The position numbers and the translations under genes are program-made. The notes beneath the pieces are model-generated. The model did not search any database and was not told the DNA's origin. It worked only from the letters and a program-made list of their open reading frames with translations. From RGIG5579 sp045580105 (lineage in GTDB: Bacteria > Bacillota > Clostridia > Oscillospirales > SIG627): a DNA stretch of 59,154 bases. Below, in pieces: positions 18,488 to 27,033 of this stretch; the first letter of the stretch is position 1, and the number at the start of each line of letters is the position of its first letter. Where the stretch lies: positions 1-59,154 of the forward strand of contig JAZNNH010000002.1 of NCBI GenBank assembly GCA_045580105.1, written 5' to 3'.

Positions 18488-19176
18488 ATGACCTTTCGGC
18501 AAGACTTTCCGCGATTGCGGATTGTCTGCCGACAGGTGGTGTTGTGTGTGACGTAGGAGCCGATCACGGTGCGCTTTCCTTGTATTTACTGCAAACAGGG
18601 CAGTGCAGTCGCGTGATCGTTACGGATTTAAATTCACATCCGCTGGCACGTGCAGAACAAAATCTGACGGCAGCGGGTGTTTCTGACCGCGCGCAGTTTC
18701 TCTTAACGGACGGTATTGTCGAGGTGTTGCCGTATCAGCCGGATGGCTTTGTCATTGCGGGGATGGGTGGTGAAACCATCTTAGGCATTTTAGACCGCGC
18801 CAAAGGGAAGATTGCGCCCGGAACCGTTTTTGTTATGCAGCCCATGACCCGCGAGGTTCCTTTGCGCCGCTATTTGTATGAGAATGGCTTTTGTGTCAAA
18901 GAGGAAGAAGTCGTGTTGGAAAACGGCAAGGTCTTTTTGATTTTCAAAGCTGAGTTTGACGGCATACCTCGCTTGAAAGAGGACGATTTTTTCCGGTTCG
19001 GTGAATATCTTCCGAATCAGGATTCAGCCGCAAATCGAGCGTATTTTGAAACCTGTCTTGTGCAATTGGAGTCGATTATTGCCGGAAAACAGAAGGCGGG
19101 ACAGTCTGTGGAAACGGAACGGAAACAACGGGCTCAGTGTTTGGCTCGATTGGAGGTATCAAATGAAGATTCGTGA
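18488..19176 (+). CDS. trmK: tRNA (adenine(22)-N1)-methyltransferase TrmK, start codon out of frame
   Basis: Methylates A22 of tRNA. The body is clear: motif I VVCDVGADHGALSLYLL, VIAGMGGETILGIL, and VMQPMTREVPLRRYLYENGF. The conserved frame reads NDLSARLSAIADCL from 18487, yet the only ATG with a good ribosome site (AGGAGG at 18475-18480, ATG at 18488) is in the next frame and reaches a stop at 18556 after 22 codons. Inserting one A (ATGAACCTT instead of ATGACCTT) would give MNLSARLSAIA, the expected TrmK start. The first usual in-frame start is GTG 18544, inside motif I. So this is a one-base deletion at codon 2, real or a sequencing error. Confidence 0.8.
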
Positions 19177-19972
19177 CATTGAAACGTATTTTCAAACGCT
19201 CTATCCCAAGGAGCGTTCTTGCGCTTGGGATAACGATGGTCTTTTGGTTTGTTCCGATCGCGATAGGGAAGTGACAAGTGTTTTGACTTGCCTTGACGTT
19301 ACCTTTTCGGTCATCGAACGTGCCCTTGCCGAAAAATGCGAACTGATCATCAGCCATCATCCGCTGATCTTTTCCCCTCTTTCTGCTATTAATGAAGATT
19401 CGATCGTGGGGCAGAAGGTGTTGCTTCTTCTCCAGTCCAATCTGTCCCTGCTTTCTTTGCATACCCGATTTGACGGCGCCGTCGGCGGTCTGAACGACCG
19501 ATTCGGCGAAAAATTGGGCCTTTCGCCTCTCTATCACACGCCGCTTCTTCCGGAGGAACCGTTCATCGGAAAGATTGGCGTGTTGCCGAAAAAAATGACA
19601 CCGGAGGATCTTGCACGACGGGTTTCGGCGGCACTTTCTTCTCCTGTCAAACTCTATTCTGCTGGACTTGACGTGGAAAAAGTCGGCTTTTGCTGCGGCT
19701 CCGGCAAAGACTTGGTTTTGCCTTGTCTTTTGCAAGGTGCCGATGCCTTTGTCGGCGGGGATATTTCGTATCACTTGGCGCAAGAGGCCGTCGAGCGTGG
19801 AATGAGTGTGATCGATTGCGGTCACCATTCTTCGGAAAAAGACGCGGTCTATTATTTTAGAGATGCACTTCACGCTCTTTCCCCCGATTTGACCGTCCAT
19901 CCTTTCGTGGAGCCCTTAGGTGGCGAAAACATTGATTTTTCTCAGCTTTTTTGTTCAAATAGCACAACTTGA
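19163..19972 (+). CDS. Nif3-like dinuclear metal centre protein
   Basis: 269 residues of the Nif3/YqfO family (GTP cyclohydrolase I type 2-like fold). Metal-ligand histidines are seen in IISHHPLIF, LHTRFDGAVGG and IDCGHHSSEKD. The inserted domain of longer YqfO forms is missing. The family's reaction is not firmly known. It follows trmK (yqfN in Bacillus subtilis), the usual neighbour, overlapping it by 14 bases with GGAGG at 19152-19156. Confidence 0.92.
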   Translation: MKIRDIETYFQTLYPKERSCAWDNDGLLVCSDRDREVTSVLTCLDVTFSVIERALAEKCELIISHHPLIFSPLSAINEDSIVGQKVLLLLQSNLSLLSLHTRFDGAVGGLNDRFGEKLGLSPLYHTPLLPEEPFIGKIGVLPKKMTPEDLARRVSAALSSPVKLYSAGLDVEKVGFCCGSGKDLVLPCLLQGADAFVGGDISYHLAQEAVERGMSVIDCGHHSSEKDAVYYFRDALHALSPDLTVHPFVEPLGGENIDFSQLFCSNSTT

Positions 19973-19996
19973 TTTTTGATTAATTGTGCAAATAAA

Positions 19997-20020
19997 AAGA
20001 ATTTTTGAATTCTTATTTTT
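19997..20020 (+). terminator. Weak AT-rich terminator after the nif3-like gene
   Basis: AAGAATT, loop TTTG, AATTCTT, then ATTTTT. The 7-bp stem has few GC pairs, so efficiency may be low, but it sits at the end of the long ruvC run and directly before a promoter. Confidence 0.5.
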
Positions 20021-20024
20021 CGAC

Positions 20025-20053
20025 TTGATTATTTTTACATTTGGTGTTATAAT
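20025..20053 (+). promoter_or_regulatory. SigA promoter of the peptide-binding lipoprotein gene
   Basis: TTGATT, 17 bases, TATAAT, 47 bases before the ATG. Confidence 0.75.
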
Positions 20054-20100
20054 TTCCTGTAGTATATTGGTATTTATGTGCCGTTTTAGGAGGTTTATCC

Positions 20101-21843
20101 ATGAAAAAAATCGTTGCATTATTGCTTTTGGCAGCAATGCTGGCCGCAAGTCTTTGCTCTTGTGCGGTTGATATGGAAGATGTGGGATCCATCATTCCGA
20201 TGTATCTTGCCGAGCCCCAGACCGATCTGGACCCCTCGAAAATGATCTATGACAAAGATTTTGTCAAAGTATCCTCTCTCATCTACGAGGGATTGACTCA
20301 GGTCACTTCCTCCGGCGAGATTGAGCCCGCCATTGCCAGCGAGTGGGAACAGAAGTACAACGAAGCCAGAGAAGAGTACTTCCTGCGCATCGACATCAAC
20401 TATTCCAGATGGAACGATGGCCGCATCTTGTCTGCCGACCACTTCGTTTACGCTTGGAAACGCATCCTTTCTCCCGAGGTTTCCAGCCCCGCTGCCGCAC
20501 TTCTTTTTGACATCAAGAATGCCAGAGAAGTAAAAGCCGGCAATATGACCATCGATGATCTGGGCGTTGCCGCAGTGGATCTCGATACGCTGGAAATTCA
20601 GTTCGAAAAGCCCATTGATCCCGAACTCTTCCTCGAAGCCATCTCCAGTCCCGCTTTGGTTCCGCAAAGAGACGACGTTGTTCAGGGCAAAGAAGACGTT
20701 TGGGCAACCAACGTAAACGACCTTGCGACCAACGGCAAATTCACGCTCAAAGCAATGAATCCCGAGGGCGCTTACCGTTTGGATTTCTCCAAATATTATC
20801 GTTTGGATAAAGAAGTAGAAGACGGCTATAACGTATTCGTAAAACCCTATCGTTTGATTACTGATTTTGCAAAATATAAGTCCGCAGAAGAAGCCATTAC
20901 CGCTTTCGATAACGGCGAATTGTTCTACGTTGGTTCTTTCACCGCAGAAACCTTTACGGCGAAAGAAAAACAGATTAAGTCTTCTGACACGCTTTCCTCT
21001 TACACCTACTTTTTCAACTGCAAGAACGACGTGCTCTCCGATGCTAAGGTTCGCAAAGCTCTGAGCATGGCTCTCAGTCGCGATCAGATCGCAACGTTGA
21101 TGGGTCAGAATGCCAAAGCTGCAGAGGGCTTTGTATCGTCCGTCGCAACCGGTTCTACCATGAAAAAGAGTTTCCGCAGCGAAGCAGGTAAGCTTTATAA
21201 CACCGCCGGTGATTTGGAAGGCGCTAAGGCGCTTTTGAAAGAGGCGGGCAAGAAGAGCGGATCTTTTGCCATCACCTATCGCGAAGATCGCGCCTATGAA
21301 AAAGCAGTTGCAGAATATGCAAAAGGCGTTTGGGAATCGCTCGGCTTCAAAGTAGAACTCAGTGCAAAGAAAGCCGATGCCTATGAAAAAGCTCTCATGG
21401 GCGGCACGTTTGACGTGATCGCACTGGACTATCAGTCCCTTTCTACCAACGCGTATGCAGCACTGGCTCCTTTTGCTCCCGCATACAGCGGATCTGAGGT
21501 TTCGGTTTCCGTTGATTCTGTCGGCACCTCTGAGCATGTAACCGGATACACTTCCGACGCTTACACCGCTCTTCTGGATGAAGTTCTGGAATCCACCGAC
21601 AGAAAGACTCGCACCAAAAAGCTCATTGAGATCGAAAAGATGCTCGGCGAGGATTGTCCCGCTATCGCACTTGCATTTTATGCTCACAACTATCTCGCTT
21701 CTTCCGAATTGAAGGGTCTGGAAACCAGCCCCTACGGCTGCACCCTTTTCACCAATGCCGTTCTGAAGAACTATGAAGAAAGAAACGAAGCATACCTTGC
21801 TGCAGAAGAAGCCGCTTTAAAGGCACAAAATGACGAAAAATAA
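20101..21843 (+). CDS. Family 5 (OppA-like) extracellular solute-binding lipoprotein
   Basis: 580 residues with a lipoprotein signal: KK start, hydrophobic stretch, and a lipobox-like SLCSC with Cys20 as the probable lipidated residue. The mature part has the SBP_bac_5 pattern (SLIYEGLTQ, W-x-D/N-G-x-x-L-x-A-x-x-F near residues 103-115 as WNDGRILSADHFVYAWKRIL). Such proteins bind peptides for Opp/Dpp ABC importers. It stands alone with its own promoter and terminator and no permease or ATPase genes nearby, so it must share a transporter encoded elsewhere or work as a receptor. Confidence 0.9.
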   Translation: MKKIVALLLLAAMLAASLCSCAVDMEDVGSIIPMYLAEPQTDLDPSKMIYDKDFVKVSSLIYEGLTQVTSSGEIEPAIASEWEQKYNEAREEYFLRIDINYSRWNDGRILSADHFVYAWKRILSPEVSSPAAALLFDIKNAREVKAGNMTIDDLGVAAVDLDTLEIQFEKPIDPELFLEAISSPALVPQRDDVVQGKEDVWATNVNDLATNGKFTLKAMNPEGAYRLDFSKYYRLDKEVEDGYNVFVKPYRLITDFAKYKSAEEAITAFDNGELFYVGSFTAETFTAKEKQIKSSDTLSSYTYFFNCKNDVLSDAKVRKALSMALSRDQIATLMGQNAKAAEGFVSSVATGSTMKKSFRSEAGKLYNTAGDLEGAKALLKEAGKKSGSFAITYREDRAYEKAVAEYAKGVWESLGFKVELSAKKADAYEKALMGGTFDVIALDYQSLSTNAYAALAPFAPAYSGSEVSVSVDSVGTSEHVTGYTSDAYTALLDEVLESTDRKTRTKKLIEIEKMLGEDCPAIALAFYAHNYLASSELKGLETSPYGCTLFTNAVLKNYEERNEAYLAAEEAALKAQNDEK

Positions 21844-21862
21844 TCATTGAATCACGTTTTGA

Positions 21863-21901
21863 GGCAGACGTTCCAAACAGTCTGCCGGGTTTCTTTTTTT
21901 T
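21863..21901 (+). terminator. Intrinsic terminator after the peptide-binding lipoprotein
   Basis: GGCAGAC, loop, GTCTGCC, short spacer, then a T-rich tract with eight consecutive T. Confidence 0.85.
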
Positions 21902-21947
21902 CGTCGGATCTTCTTTGTTGATTCCGAATTTTTTATTGGATAAAATA

Positions 21948-21976
21948 TTGATTTTTTGAGTGCGAAATGGTATAAT
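21948..21976 (+). promoter_or_regulatory. SigA promoter of DUF3048-argS-yebC operon
   Basis: TTGATT, 17 bases, TATAAT, about 58 bases upstream of the DUF3048 ATG. Confidence 0.75.
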
Positions 21977-22034
21977 ATTGGAAATAAAATACCAAAGTTT
22001 TGCCCTTTTGCGAAACTGGAAGGAATGGTGAAAT

Positions 22035-23138
22035 ATGAAACGAAATACAAAGCGTCTTGTTTGCGCTGTGTTGTTGCTCTCCACGCTCTTTTCTTTGTTT
22101 GCCTGCGCGGGAAATGCGCCGCAAACCACCGCAACGCAGGATCTCTTGAATCCAAACGATGCGTTGACCCAAACGCAAACTTCGTCTGACACCACGGACG
22201 CTGTCCCTCCCGTTCCCGAAACTTCGAAATATCTTAATCCCTTGACCGGCCTTGAGTGTGACGTCGATCACGCAGGAAAAAGACCGATTGGCATTATGAT
22301 CGGCAACACCAAGGATGCACTGCCTCAATACGGGCTCTCCAAAATGGATATTATTTACGAAGTGTTGGCGGAAGGCGGAATCCTGCGTCTTGAGGGCTTT
22401 GTCTTAGACTATCAAAGCATCGAAAAGATCGGCAGTATTCGTTCGGCACGCGCTTATTATGCTGAGCTTGCCTCTGCTCACGATGCGATTTTCGTTCACA
22501 GCGGAATTAATATTTACGCAACTCCGCACGTCAAAAAACTCGGCGTCAATAACATCAATGCCACCGGAGATGCGTTTTTCCGCGATCCCGCAAGAGAGGG
22601 CTATTCAAGGGAACATACCCACTTTGTTTGGGGTGCAAAGCTCGATTCTACCATCGCGCAGTTTAAGTATCGCACCGAGCTTTCCGATCCGAACTTCACT
22701 TCCTTCCCGTTTGACTCCAACTTTACGACTCTAGGTACCGGCAAAGCCGCAACCTACGTCAAAGTAAAGCATTCGGGCTATAACGTTTCCGAGTTCCGCT
22801 ATAATGCAACGGATAAGAAATATTACCATTCTCAGTACGGCGCAGACCATATTGACGGTGCAAACAAAGAAAAGGTTGCAACCGAAAACGTATTCGTCTT
22901 GTTTGCCGCACACGGATATTTTGCTGACGGAAAAAGCCGCAACATCACCTTGACCGGTCAGGGAAAGGGGTATTATATGACTTGCGGTGAAATGATCCCG
23001 ATCGTGTGGAAAAGAGCCGGTGAAAACGGTACGTTCTCGTATTTTAAAGAAGATGGAACGCCCCTTTCCGTTCGTCCCGGCAAGAGCTACGTTTCCATCG
23101 CCGATACCAAAATTGCATCGACCATTACCATTTCTTGA
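22035..23138 (+). CDS. DUF3048 domain lipoprotein (YerB-like)
   Basis: 367 residues. An N-terminal signal ends in LFSLFACAG, a lipobox with Cys24. A low-complexity Thr/Pro linker leads to the DUF3048 domain, recognised by LNPLTG, RPIGIMIGN, IIYEVLAEGGILRLEGFVLD and GSIRSAR. These exported lipoproteins are widespread in Bacillota, with no established function. It is the first gene of the operon and ends 17 bases before argS. Confidence 0.85.
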   Translation: MKRNTKRLVCAVLLLSTLFSLFACAGNAPQTTATQDLLNPNDALTQTQTSSDTTDAVPPVPETSKYLNPLTGLECDVDHAGKRPIGIMIGNTKDALPQYGLSKMDIIYEVLAEGGILRLEGFVLDYQSIEKIGSIRSARAYYAELASAHDAIFVHSGINIYATPHVKKLGVNNINATGDAFFRDPAREGYSREHTHFVWGAKLDSTIAQFKYRTELSDPNFTSFPFDSNFTTLGTGKAATYVKVKHSGYNVSEFRYNATDKKYYHSQYGADHIDGANKEKVATENVFVLFAAHGYFADGKSRNITLTGQGKGYYMTCGEMIPIVWKRAGENGTFSYFKEDGTPLSVRPGKSYVSIADTKIASTITIS

Positions 23139-23155
23139 GGAGATTCCAAACCAGT

Positions 23156-24856
23156 ATGAACAATTTGAAGACCAGCATTGCAAAAACGCTATCTCAGATT
23201 CTTTCCCATCCGGAATTGGGTGAGAATCAGATCCTTGATTTTTTTGATACGCCCCCCAATCCCCAAATGGGTGACGTTGCTCTTGCTTGCTTTCGGCTTT
23301 CCAAACTGTTGAGAAAAAGCCCGATGGCGATTGCCGAAGAGCTTTCGACCGCTCTGTCGGCAAATTTACCCGAGGGGGTCAGCCGTGTGGAAAACGCAGG
23401 CGGCTATTTGAACTTTTTCCTTGCCGATTCCTACCGCATTTCGCTTCTGCGTGAAATGCTGGAAGCCGGGGAAAATTACGGTAGCAACAAAATCGGAGAA
23501 GGCAAGACCATGGTCATTGACTATTCTTCTCCCAACATCGCCAAGCGCTTTCACATCGGACACTTGGGAACGACCATTATCGGTAATTCCATCAAACTCA
23601 TTCACCGCTTTTCCGGTTACAAGACCGTTGGAATCAATTATTTGGGTGACTGGGGTACGCAGTACGGAAAATTGGTGGTTGCCTTCAAAAAGTGGGGAAA
23701 TGAAGATACGATTCAAAAAATCGGCATTGAAGAATTAAATCGACTTTACGTTTTGTTCGGAACAAAGGTCGAAGAAGATCCTGCGCTCAACGATGAAGCA
23801 AGGCACGAGTTTGCGCTTCTCGAGGCAGGGGATGAAGAGAATCTTCGTCTTTGGCGACTCTTCAAGGAAATCAGCTTAAAAGAATATATGAAAACGTATG
23901 AGCTTTTGGGCGTTTCCTTTGACAGTTTCAACGGCGAGAGCTTTTATAGTGATAAAATGCCCGCTGTTGTGGAAGAATTGAAAGAAAAGAATCTTCTGAA
24001 AATCGATGACGGAGCAAGTCTTGTCGATTTGGAAGAATATCATATGCCTCCGTGTTTGATTCTCAAACGCGACGGTTCTTCTCTTTATCCGACACGCGAT
24101 ATTGCCGCCGCGCTTTGGAGAAAGAAAGAGTACAGCTTCGATAAGTGTATATACGTTACCAGCGCAGGGCAGAGCTTGCATTTTGCGCAGTGGTTCAAAG
24201 TGGTTGGCTTGATGGGATACGATTGGGAAGACCAATTGATCCACGTTCCCTACGGAACCTTCAGTATCAACGGAGAAAAAATTGCTTCGCGCACCGGCAA
24301 CGTTGTTTTGCTCGACGATCTGTTCCAGGAAGCGATCGAAAAAGCCGGGGCGATCATTGAAGAGAAAAATCCCGGCCTTGCCAACAAAGACCAGATCGCT
24401 CGCGACGTCGGTGTCGGTGCGGTTATCTTCAACAGTCTTTCCGCCAACCGCATCAAGGACGTGAACTTCAATTGGTCGGAAGCACTCAATTTCGACGGTA
24501 ACACGGGTCCTTATGCCCAGTACACCTATGCAAGAGCTTGCAGCATCCTGAACCAGTCGGAAGCGGCGCAGTGTCCTGTGATGAAAGAGCTTTGTGCGGA
24601 AGAAAAAGAGCTGATCACAACCCTGTCTTTGTTCCCCGACCGTGTGGTTCGTGCGCTCAATGAATATGAACCGTCTATCATTACAAGATTTGCTCTTGAC
24701 CTGTGTCAGAGCTTTAACCGCTTTTATAATGCTTGTCCCATTCGCAGTGCAACCGGGGACGAGAAGGCACTTCGCCTTTGCCTTTGCCAAGCGGTCAAAA
24801 ACTCTTTGGGCACAGCGTTGCACTTAATCGGGTTGAGAACACCTGAAAAAATCTAA
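23156..24856 (+). CDS. argS: Arginyl-tRNA synthetase
   Basis: Class I aminoacyl-tRNA synthetase, 566 residues. HIGH motif FHIGHLGTT preceded by DYSSPNIAKR, and the KMSKS-position segment KIASRTGNVV; C-terminal DALR-type anticodon-binding domain ends the protein. The ATG at 23156 has AGGAGA upstream at a rather long 12-base spacing. Followed by yebC after 22 bases. Confidence 0.97.
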   Translation: MNNLKTSIAKTLSQILSHPELGENQILDFFDTPPNPQMGDVALACFRLSKLLRKSPMAIAEELSTALSANLPEGVSRVENAGGYLNFFLADSYRISLLREMLEAGENYGSNKIGEGKTMVIDYSSPNIAKRFHIGHLGTTIIGNSIKLIHRFSGYKTVGINYLGDWGTQYGKLVVAFKKWGNEDTIQKIGIEELNRLYVLFGTKVEEDPALNDEARHEFALLEAGDEENLRLWRLFKEISLKEYMKTYELLGVSFDSFNGESFYSDKMPAVVEELKEKNLLKIDDGASLVDLEEYHMPPCLILKRDGSSLYPTRDIAAALWRKKEYSFDKCIYVTSAGQSLHFAQWFKVVGLMGYDWEDQLIHVPYGTFSINGEKIASRTGNVVLLDDLFQEAIEKAGAIIEEKNPGLANKDQIARDVGVGAVIFNSLSANRIKDVNFNWSEALNFDGNTGPYAQYTYARACSILNQSEAAQCPVMKELCAEEKELITTLSLFPDRVVRALNEYEPSIITRFALDLCQSFNRFYNACPIRSATGDEKALRLCLCQAVKNSLGTALHLIGLRTPEKI

Positions 24857-24878
24857 TTCAATTTCGGAGGAAATAGAT

Positions 24879-25601
24879 ATGTCCGGTCATTCTAAGTGGA
24901 GTAATATCAAACATAAAAAAGAAAAAACCGACGCGCAGCGCGCGAAGGTGTTTACCAAAATCGGTAAAGAGATCGCAATGGCGGTGAAAGCCGGCGGTCC
25001 CGACCCGAACGCGAACTCAAAATTGCGTGATCTGATCGCAAAAGCCAAGGGGCTTAACGTTCCCAATGATAACATTGACCGCATCATCAAAAAAGCGGCA
25101 TCGTCCGATTCGGAAAACTACGAATCCATTTACTATGAAGGATACGGTCCCAGCGGAATTGCCGTCATCGTAGAGTGTGCAACAGACAACCGTAACCGCA
25201 CCAGTGCCGACCTTCGTCATTATTTTGATAAATTTGGCGGCAACCTGGGTACCACGGGCTGCGTGTCATATCTGTTCAGCGACAAAGGCATCATTTTGGT
25301 ACAGGCCGAGGGAGTCGATGAAGATTCTCTGATGGAAGTTTCCCTCGAAGCAGGTGCGGAAGACATCGGGCTGGAAGAAGACGCGTTTGAAGTTCTCACC
25401 GCTCCGGCAGATCTGGAAGCTGTGAAAGAGGAAATCGTGAAGGCCGGATACACCGTCCTTTCGACCGAAGAAACAAAGATCCCGTCTACTTACGTGAATG
25501 TTTCCGACGAAGAGTCCGTGATCAAAATGCAAAAGTTGATCGACGCTTTGGATGACAACGAGGACGTTCAAAATTATTGGCATAACTGGGAGAACGAATG
25601 A
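24879..25601 (+). CDS. YebC/PmpR family translation or transcription regulator
   Basis: 240 residues, begins MSGHSKWSNIKHKKEK, the family signature. YebC proteins are described as DNA-binding regulators and, for one subgroup, as ribosome factors that relieve proline stalls. Which activity applies is not visible. GGAGGAAA precedes the ATG, and the last 4 bases overlap the next gene. Confidence 0.95.
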   Translation: MSGHSKWSNIKHKKEKTDAQRAKVFTKIGKEIAMAVKAGGPDPNANSKLRDLIAKAKGLNVPNDNIDRIIKKAASSDSENYESIYYEGYGPSGIAVIVECATDNRNRTSADLRHYFDKFGGNLGTTGCVSYLFSDKGIILVQAEGVDEDSLMEVSLEAGAEDIGLEEDAFEVLTAPADLEAVKEEIVKAGYTVLSTEETKIPSTYVNVSDEESVIKMQKLIDALDDNEDVQNYWHNWENE

Positions 25602-26359
25602 GAAAAGACGTTGAAAAGCATGGGGAATCCGATTTTGCCGAAGGTGCGATCTCGATTCTGTCCATCTTGAAAAACGATTCCCGCCCTGTTTTTCAGATTT
25701 ATCTTCTTCCTCAAGCAAAGAAGGATGAACGCAATATTATGCGCCTTCTTTCCCTTGCCAAAAAGAAGAAAATTCCCGTTACGAGCGCGGACGATGCGTT
25801 TTTCCAATCGGTTACCACAGGCCACACCCACGGCGGCGTGATTGCCCGTGTCGGTCAACGCCGTATGGTAAGCGTGGAAGAAGTGTTCGAAAAAGGAAAC
25901 GGCTTTGTCTTTTTGATTTGCGGCATTGAAGACCCCTTTAATTTCGGGTGCGCCGTTCGTTCCTTTTATGCGGCGGGTGCGGGTGGCATGATCCTCACCC
26001 CCCGAAATTGGCTGTCCTGTGCCGGCGTGACCATTCGTTCCTCGGCAGGAACCACGGAAGCGCTGCCTTGTGCTTGCTATGAATCTCCGACTGCGCTTTG
26101 TACAATAGCAAAGGAAAAAGGGTATCGCGTGGTCTGTGCCTGCGAAAAGGATTCGGTCGATCTGTTTTTCGCCGACCTTGAAAAACCGATTTTTCTGATC
26201 GTCGGTGGGGAAAAGAGGGGAATTTCCCGTGAATTTTTGGATGCGGCAGATGAAAAAATCCGCATTCCGTACGGCAGAGCTTTTAAGGGCTCTTTGACGG
26301 CGTCCGCCGCCTCCGCGATCTGCGCGTTTGAGGTGCTTCGCCGACAGACGAAACAATAG
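25598..26359 (+). CDS. SpoU/TrmH family RNA 2'-O-methyltransferase with altered motif III
   Basis: 253 residues. The SPOUT fold is supported by motif I NFGCAVRSFYAAGAGG (N-x-G-x3-R, which holds the catalytic Arg) and motif II IVGGEKRGIS. Motif III, usually IPM...SLNVSVA, reads IPYGRAFKGSLTASAAS, so the highly conserved Asn is Thr. Target (23S rRNA as in RlmB, or tRNA) is not determinable. Starts by ATGA overlap with yebC. Confidence 0.85.
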   Translation: MRKDVEKHGESDFAEGAISILSILKNDSRPVFQIYLLPQAKKDERNIMRLLSLAKKKKIPVTSADDAFFQSVTTGHTHGGVIARVGQRRMVSVEEVFEKGNGFVFLICGIEDPFNFGCAVRSFYAAGAGGMILTPRNWLSCAGVTIRSSAGTTEALPCACYESPTALCTIAKEKGYRVVCACEKDSVDLFFADLEKPIFLIVGGEKRGISREFLDAADEKIRIPYGRAFKGSLTASAASAICAFEVLRRQTKQ

Positions 26360-26367
26360 GAGAAAAA

Positions 26368-27033
26368 ATGGAACAACTCATACCCCGCATTTTGGATTTT
26401 TTGATTACCTTGCCGCCCATTCTGATTGCGCTTTCCGTTCACGAATTGATGCACGGCTATGCCGCTTATCGCTTGGGTGATCCGACTGCAAAGTATATGG
26501 GGCGACTTTCCCTCAATCCTTTGCGTCACATTGATCCGATCGGCTTTTTGTCCTTGATGATCTTTCACATCGGTTGGGCAAAGCCCGTTTCCGTTGATCC
26601 GCGGTATTTTAAAAAGCCCAAGCGCGATATGGCGCTGACCGCTCTGGCTGGTCCGCTTTCCAATTTCGTTCTCGCGTTTCTCTTTTCTTTTGTCTACGTG
26701 CTGTGTGTTCGAATTGGGTATCAGTTCTCCCTGATGGGAACTGTTTCCGTTACCCCTTACGACGTGTTTTTGATGATGATGTCCTATATGATCACCATCA
26801 ACTTAGGATTGGGAGTTTTCAATTTGATTCCCATTCCGCCGCTGGATGGCTCAAAGATTCTTTATGCCTTTTTGCCGTATCAGATCGTATACAAAATTGC
26901 CCCGTATGAGCGCTATATTCAATTTGCTATGATTTTACTTTTGGCGTTCGGCATTTTATCGGTTCCGATCGGCTCGGCGGTTTCGTTTTTCTCCAACTTG
27001 TTTTTGAATCTTGCAAAAGGAGTACTCCTTTAA
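26368..27033 (+). CDS. Site-2 protease family (M50) membrane metallopeptidase
   Basis: 221 residues, about five spans. Zinc motif HELMH (HExxH, about residues 25-29) lies in an early membrane helix, and the third ligand region IPIPPLDGSKIL (NPDG-type) lies in a later one. This compact YwhC-like form lacks a PDZ domain. Substrate unknown; family members cleave within membrane-spanning segments. In many Clostridia it precedes scpA, as here, with a one-base TAATG overlap. Confidence 0.92.
   Translation: MEQLIPRILDFLITLPPILIALSVHELMHGYAAYRLGDPTAKYMGRLSLNPLRHIDPIGFLSLMIFHIGWAKPVSVDPRYFKKPKRDMALTALAGPLSNFVLAFLFSFVYVLCVRIGYQFSLMGTVSVTPYDVFLMMMSYMITINLGLGVFNLIPIPPLDGSKILYAFLPYQIVYKIAPYERYIQFAMILLLAFGILSVPIGSAVSFFSNLFLNLAKGVLL

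Noticed and set aside
19958..19996. Hairpin GCACAA...TTGTGC after the nif3-like gene
   Set aside because: Only 6 bp, overlaps the stop codon, and lacks a T run; the next hairpin is the better terminator.
20119..21687. 522-codon open frame antisense to the peptide-binding lipoprotein
   Set aside because: Sense gene has promoter, signal peptide, family motifs and terminator; the antisense frame is a codon-bias shadow.
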